Source: Cyclobacterium sp. SYSU L10401 (lineage in GTDB: Bacteria; Bacteroidota; Bacteroidia; Cytophagales; Cyclobacteriaceae). Taken from it: 64,000 bases of DNA. Below are positions 61,905-64,000 of the stretch, piece after piece. The stretch is from NCBI RefSeq assembly GCF_010993705.1, contig NZ_WOFO01000002.1:496001-560000 (forward strand), in the 5' to 3' direction. The position numbers were made by a program, and so were the translations under genes. The notes under the pieces are model-generated. The model was not told the origin of the DNA. It made no database searches and worked only from the letters and a program-made list of their open reading frames with translations. The first letter of the stretch is position 1, and each line of letters starts with the position of its first letter.

Positions 61905-62504
61905 TCAAATAAAAAAGAATAACCCTACCAGCATTGAAACCACATACTTTTTCAGACTACTGATGGCTTTCCAGGCAAGTGTATATACCGACCGCAGGTT
62001 GATGCCCATCATTTTTGAAACTTCCTCATAGGAAAACTGCTCAAAATACAGCAACTGTATGGCCTGCTTTTGCCGGAGGGGCAATTTCTCTAGCCCGGCC
62101 GCCAATTTGATTTGAAGGCTTTTTTCCTGCTGCACCCCAATGAGTTCACCCTCCTTGGATTCAAGGGATAATAGATGCGGGCCATCTTCCCCCAGTTCTT
62201 CCCATTTCCATTTGGATCGCTTCTTGCTTTCCCGGTATATTTTATTGGAGAGGGACCTGAAAAGGTACACTTTTACATGATCTGCTTTCGGAAGATTTTG
62301 GTGGTACTTCCACAAATCAATAAAAACTTCCTGAATACAGTCCTGCACAAAATCGGCATCATTCACCAAGGCCAGGCCATACTTGAAAAGTTCATAGGCA
62401 AATAAACGGTACAAGCCTTCCAAACCCTCTCGTTCTCCATTTCGTAACGATAGCCAAAGCTCATTGCGGTCACTAAAGGAAATAGGGTTTTCCTGGTATT
62501 TCAC
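61905..62504 (-). CDS. ECF RNA polymerase sigma factor (FecI-like)
   Basis: 199 residues. The start is GTG at 62504; no in-frame ATG precedes it. Region 2: LRNGEREGLEGLYRLFAYELFKYG, DADFVQDCIQEVFIDLWKYHQNL, HVKVYLFRSLSNKIYRESKKRSK. Region 4: LEKLPLRQKQAIQLLYFEQFSYEEVSKMMGINLRSVYTLAWKAISSLKK. The last ten residues (MLVGLFFFI) are hydrophobic, unusual for a sigma factor. Drives the third PUL together with the fecR downstream. Confidence 0.93.
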   Translation of the reverse strand: MKYQENPISFSDRNELWLSLRNGEREGLEGLYRLFAYELFKYGLALVNDADFVQDCIQEVFIDLWKYHQNLPKADHVKVYLFRSLSNKIYRESKKRSKWKWEELGEDGPHLLSLESKEGELIGVQQEKSLQIKLAAGLEKLPLRQKQAIQLLYFEQFSYEEVSKMMGINLRSVYTLAWKAISSLKKYVVSMLVGLFFFI

Positions 62505-62900
62505 GATGGTTATTTTGGGTAAATGTTTAATTCAACTCCTAATGATCGGTATAAATTTAAAAATTAGCAAATCTTGTTAAGAAAAACCCTTTTATTTGGT
62601 AACCGACGTACAATCAAACGAAGGAATGGTCATGTTGCCATCGAAAAAATCCTTTCCCTTCCGGTTTTTTTACAGAATGGTATTTTTAGACAAACTGATC
62701 CTGTTTCCTCATTTTGTGCCGAAAACAACATACCTTGCGGCAGGGCGAACGCAGCAATCTCCTCATAAATAAGGGCTACCCTTTTTTTTAACCTAAAAAT
62801 TCTCTAAAATTATACCAAACCAGAGGTAAACCTCCTCGTCCAATCCAACAGGAAAAGAGCTGGACCCGAAAAAAACCTTTACCACACTCCTTCGAAAACC
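62505..62900. other. Divergent intergenic region, 396 bp
   Basis: Holds promoters for the sigma factor (minus) and the amidohydrolase (plus). No good -33/-7 pair is evident on either strand, and no gene. Confidence 0.4.
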
Positions 62901-64000
62901 ATGAAAATAATGACCAAAATAGGCAAACCATTTGCTTTTTCTTTCTGTCTTTTCACCCTCGTGTTTTGCGGTCAATCACCGAAAAACAATAATGTAACGC
63001 CTGAAACCATGGAAGAAAGCTACTATTCCCTGGAAGATTTTGACCGAATAGAAAAAATCGATGCCCATTTGCACCTGAGAACGGATTTCGACACCGTCTT
63101 TATACGTCAGGCAGCCCGGGATAAGTTTAGGCTGCTGAACGTAAGTGTGTATACCTCTCCAAACCTGACACCGGAAGCGCAGGAAAATTTTTCGTTGAAA
63201 CTCATTGGCGAATTTCCGGATATCGTTACCTATGGCACGACCTTTTCCCTGGAGGGATTTACGGACAACGATTGGGAAAGGAAAACCCTGGACTATTTGG
63301 AAAAATCCATTGCCAGGGGAGCTATAGCGGTAAAGGTGTGGAAAAATATTGGCATGGAGTTGAAAAATGAAAAAGACGAACTGGTAATGATTACCGATCC
63401 TGCCTTCGATTCCATCCTTCAGTTGTTGGTGGAAAAAGACATTACCTTGCTAGGCCATCTCGGGGAACCGAAAAATACCTGGTTGCCGCTGGAAGAAATG
63501 ACGGTGCAGGGGGACCGGGAATATTTTCGGGAAAACCCCAGATACCACATGTATCATTTCCCGGATTTACCTTCGTATGAGGAGCAGATTAGCGCCCGGG
63601 ATCAACTGCTCGCCAATATTCCGGATCTAAGATTTGTCGGGGCGCATTTGGGAAGCCTGGAATACGATGTAAACGAACTGGCAAAAAGACTGGATTCCTA
63701 TCCCAACATGGCGGTGGATATGGCAGAAAGAATTTCCCACCTGCAACACCAGGCCGTAACCAATTGGAAAGGAGTGCGCGACTTTATCATCGAGTACCAG
63801 GACCGACTCATCTATGGAACGGATTTGCGGGCCGGAGCATCGGACATACAGGCGAAGGGATTGACGAAACCGGAAGAAATTTCGGAACATGCCCATCAGG
63901 TTTGGTTAAGTCATTGGCAATTTTTTACCGGGGATGAAGAGATGCAGGTACCAAAAGTCACCGGTAGCTTTAAAGGATTGAAATTGCCCAAGACGGTGGT
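62901..64000 (+). CDS. Amidohydrolase-family TIM-barrel lipoprotein (3' end cut)
   Basis: At least 366 residues from the ATG at 62901; the window ends before the stop. Leader with lipobox-like LVFCG (Cys 23). IEKIDAHLHLRTDFD contains the HxH metal pair; IAVKVWKNIG (candidate Lys), LLGHLGEPKNTW, FVGAHLGSLEYD and DRLIYGTDLRAG supply the further His and Asp ligands in family order. Unlike the 36807-37814 paralogue, the GTD motif is intact. Amidohydrolase-2 relatives hydrolyse lactones or decarboxylate acids; substrate unknown. Divergent from the sigma factor, no operon partner visible. Confidence 0.9.
   Translation, partial: MKIMTKIGKPFAFSFCLFTLVFCGQSPKNNNVTPETMEESYYSLEDFDRIEKIDAHLHLRTDFDTVFIRQAARDKFRLLNVSVYTSPNLTPEAQENFSLKLIGEFPDIVTYGTTFSLEGFTDNDWERKTLDYLEKSIARGAIAVKVWKNIGMELKNEKDELVMITDPAFDSILQLLVEKDITLLGHLGEPKNTWLPLEEMTVQGDREYFRENPRYHMYHFPDLPSYEEQISARDQLLANIPDLRFVGAHLGSLEYDVNELAKRLDSYPNMAVDMAERISHLQHQAVTNWKGVRDFIIEYQDRLIYGTDLRAGASDIQAKGLTKPEEISEHAHQVWLSHWQFFTGDEEMQVPKVTGSFKGLKLPKTV

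Overview
The window looks like a chromosome segment of a marine or otherwise polysaccharide-degrading Bacteroidetes, probably of the Cytophagales/Cyclobacteriaceae type (inference). The pointers are three SusC/SusD pairs, two ECF-sigma/FecR pairs, numerous lipobox-type lipoproteins, many S1-family sulfatases, a type IX secretion sorting-domain relic, starts without strong Shine-Dalgarno sequences, and long AT-rich gaps. I saw no rRNA, tRNA or CRISPR array.

Layout. (1) 1-6.3 kb: the end of a sulfatase gene cut by the window edge, an M23 peptidase lipoprotein, a DJ-1/PfpI protein and an mlaE-mlaF-mlaD lipid-transport operon. (2) 6.4-12.8 kb: a GC-rich mutagenesis cassette, imuA-imuB-dnaE2, divergent from an XRE/S24 (LexA/CI-like) regulator, with a near-perfect 21-bp palindrome in the shared promoter gap. 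(3) 13.3-14.5 kb: an AT-rich island with small membrane proteins and an unusual Cys-rich lipoprotein. (4) 14.8-21.1 kb: a sugar-oxidation group with a PQQ/cytochrome c dehydrogenase, a DUF1080-DUF6807 fusion, a cupin and an AGE-family epimerase. (5) 21.4-25.2 kb: Uma2 genes, a collapsed sulfatase copy, a T9SS-substrate relic with a 12-C tract, an outer-membrane barrel, and vapB with a truncated vapC. (6) 25.4-36.0 kb: a polysaccharide utilization locus (PUL) with two sulfatases, SusD, SusC, FecR and sigma factor. (7) 36.1-44.1 kb: a 'graveyard' with relics of vapBC, Uma2, sulfatases, a transposase, a hydrolase and an aldo/keto reductase, between an intact amidohydrolase, a Gfo/Idh/MocA oxidoreductase and a DUF2459 protein. 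(8) 44.2-54.1 kb: three sulfatases with a second SusC/SusD pair. (9) 54.9-62.5 kb: a third SusD/SusC with FecR and sigma factor. (10) 62.9 kb to the end: a partial amidohydrolase lipoprotein.

How it works together: SusC/SusD pairs would bind and import sulfated oligosaccharides. The sulfatases (Cys-type formylglycine motifs; no maturase in the window) would remove sulfate. The sigma/FecR pairs sit only beside the two SusC proteins that carry an N-terminal STN signalling domain, as the trans-envelope signalling model predicts. No intact polysaccharide-cleaving glycoside hydrolase or lyase was recognised here, so backbone depolymerisation is presumably encoded elsewhere.

Most interesting signals: (a) at both STN-type susC genes a GC-rich hairpin with a U-tract lies antisense in the leader, 76-77 nt upstream of the start codon, with Bacteroidetes-like promoter matches feeding it, suggesting cis-antisense RNAs; (b) five Uma2 loci lie at or near duplication and deletion junctions; (c) three vapBC-derived loci, two of them collapsed; (d) a poly-C tract immediately after a start codon that decides the frame of a secreted protein.
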